Below are positions 6,410 through 6,632 of a DNA stretch of 6,632 nt, piece after piece. How positions within the stretch are numbered: the stretch's first letter is position 1; the number at the start of each line of letters is the position of its first letter. The notes under the pieces are model-generated. The model was not told the origin of the DNA, ran no database searches, and saw nothing but the letters and a program-made list of their open reading frames with translations. Source of the DNA: Paracoccaceae bacterium (lineage in GTDB: Bacteria; Pseudomonadota; Alphaproteobacteria; Rhodobacterales; Rhodobacteraceae); the NCBI GenBank assembly GCA_020832725.1, contig JAFIEC010000090.1:1-6632 (forward strand). Direction: 5' to 3'. Position numbers and translations under genes: made by a program.

Positions 6410-6632
6410 TCAGCCCTTGCCGCGTGGCCCTCCCCGGCCACGGGGCGGCCCGCCGCCCGGGCCTGCACCGCGTGGGCTGCCCCCCGGTTTGCCGCCGCCT
6501 GGACCTCCTGCACCGGGCTTGCCGCCGCGTGGTCCGCTGGTGCCGGGTCTCTCGCCCGAGGGGCGACTGGCCCCCCTGCTGCCACGATCCGCGCCGCCAC
6601 CGGGCTTGCCGCCGCGTGGCCCGCCCGTCCCG
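6410..6632 (-). CDS. C-terminal Gly/Pro/Arg/Lys-rich tail of a protein cut by the window edge
   Basis: On the minus strand the frame ending at TGA 6412-6410 is open to the window edge and gives 73 residues, almost all Gly, Pro, Arg, Lys, Ser and Ala. The unit 'GPRGGKPG' or close variants recurs three times, and the protein ends '...PPRGRGGPRGKG'. The strongly basic, glycine-rich composition is that of a disordered nucleic-acid-binding tail. In Rhodobacterales such tails are found on 23S rRNA pseudouridine synthases (RluB type) and on some DEAD-box helicases; I favour the former only from memory of similar tails, and no catalytic domain is visible to confirm it. The other reading frames here give no recognisable protein. 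The coding call rests on this distinctive composition and on the in-frame repeat, so it is moderate. Confidence 0.6.
   Translation of the reverse strand, partial: GTGGPRGGKPGGGADRGSRGASRPSGERPGTSGPRGGKPGAGGPGGGKPGGSPRGAGPGGGPPRGRGGPRGKG
6511..6619. repeat. In-frame 22-bp direct repeat in Gly/Pro-rich tail
   Basis: An identical 22-bp sequence, beginning CACCGGGCTTGCCG, occurs at 6511-6532 and 6598-6619. The copies are 87 bp apart, which is exactly 29 codons, so both encode 'PRGGKPG' on the minus strand. A diverged third copy lies at about 6483-6502. This suggests tail growth by in-frame duplication. Confidence 0.75.

Noticed and set aside
6004..6600. A 198-codon minus-strand frame overlapping the end of lolD
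   Set aside because: It is antisense to the LolD signature and Walker B region and crosses the intergenic gap; another minus-strand frame with a coherent Gly/Pro-rich tail explains 6410-6632 better.

Overview
The window is high-GC DNA with the gene content and protein style of an alphaproteobacterium, most likely in the Rhodobacterales (Rhodobacter/Rhodovulum/Paracoccus-like). The attribution rests on the GC-rich codon use, the single LolC/E-type permease paired with LolD, and an N-terminal 'ALDLGHAGITLL...' protein that I associate with that order. This is recognition from memory, not a database match. No mobile element, rRNA, tRNA or CRISPR array is visible.

Layout, left to right. (1) Positions 1-1159, minus strand: the first 386 codons of a protein of unknown function. 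It has a globular N-terminus of about 165 residues and then a long Ala/Pro/Ser/Gly-rich low-complexity region that runs off the window edge. (2) A 160-bp divergent intergenic region. (3) Positions 1320-2075, plus strand: a secreted SIMPL-domain (DUF541, YggE-like) protein with a clear signal peptide. (4) Positions 2076-2234: a convergent intergenic region with several inverted repeats, including a good intrinsic terminator for the minus-strand gene that follows. (5) Positions 2235-3527, minus strand: a PLP-dependent O-acetylhomoserine sulfhydrylase (MetY). (6) Positions 3528-3860: a 333-bp divergent region without a convincing gene. (7) Positions 3861-6246, plus strand: a tightly packed operon of a small VOC/glyoxalase-fold protein, a LolC/LolE permease and the LolD ATPase. 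The first two genes abut with no gap and the last two overlap by 8 bp. (8) Positions 6247-6409: a convergent intergenic region. (9) Positions 6410-6632, minus strand: the Gly/Pro/Arg/Lys-rich C-terminal tail of a protein cut by the window edge, possibly an RNA-binding enzyme such as a pseudouridine synthase.

Functionally these are mostly chromosomal housekeeping genes. LolC/E and LolD would together extract mature lipoproteins from the inner membrane and hand them to the periplasmic carrier LolA. MetY makes homocysteine from O-acetylhomoserine and sulfide for methionine synthesis. The SIMPL protein is periplasmic or membrane-associated with a poorly defined stress-related role. I see no evidence for a new multi-gene system. 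The points most worth a second look are the uncharacterised two-part protein at the left edge, the VOC gene locked onto lolCD, the inverted-repeat cluster at 2076-2220, and the repetitive tail at the right edge.
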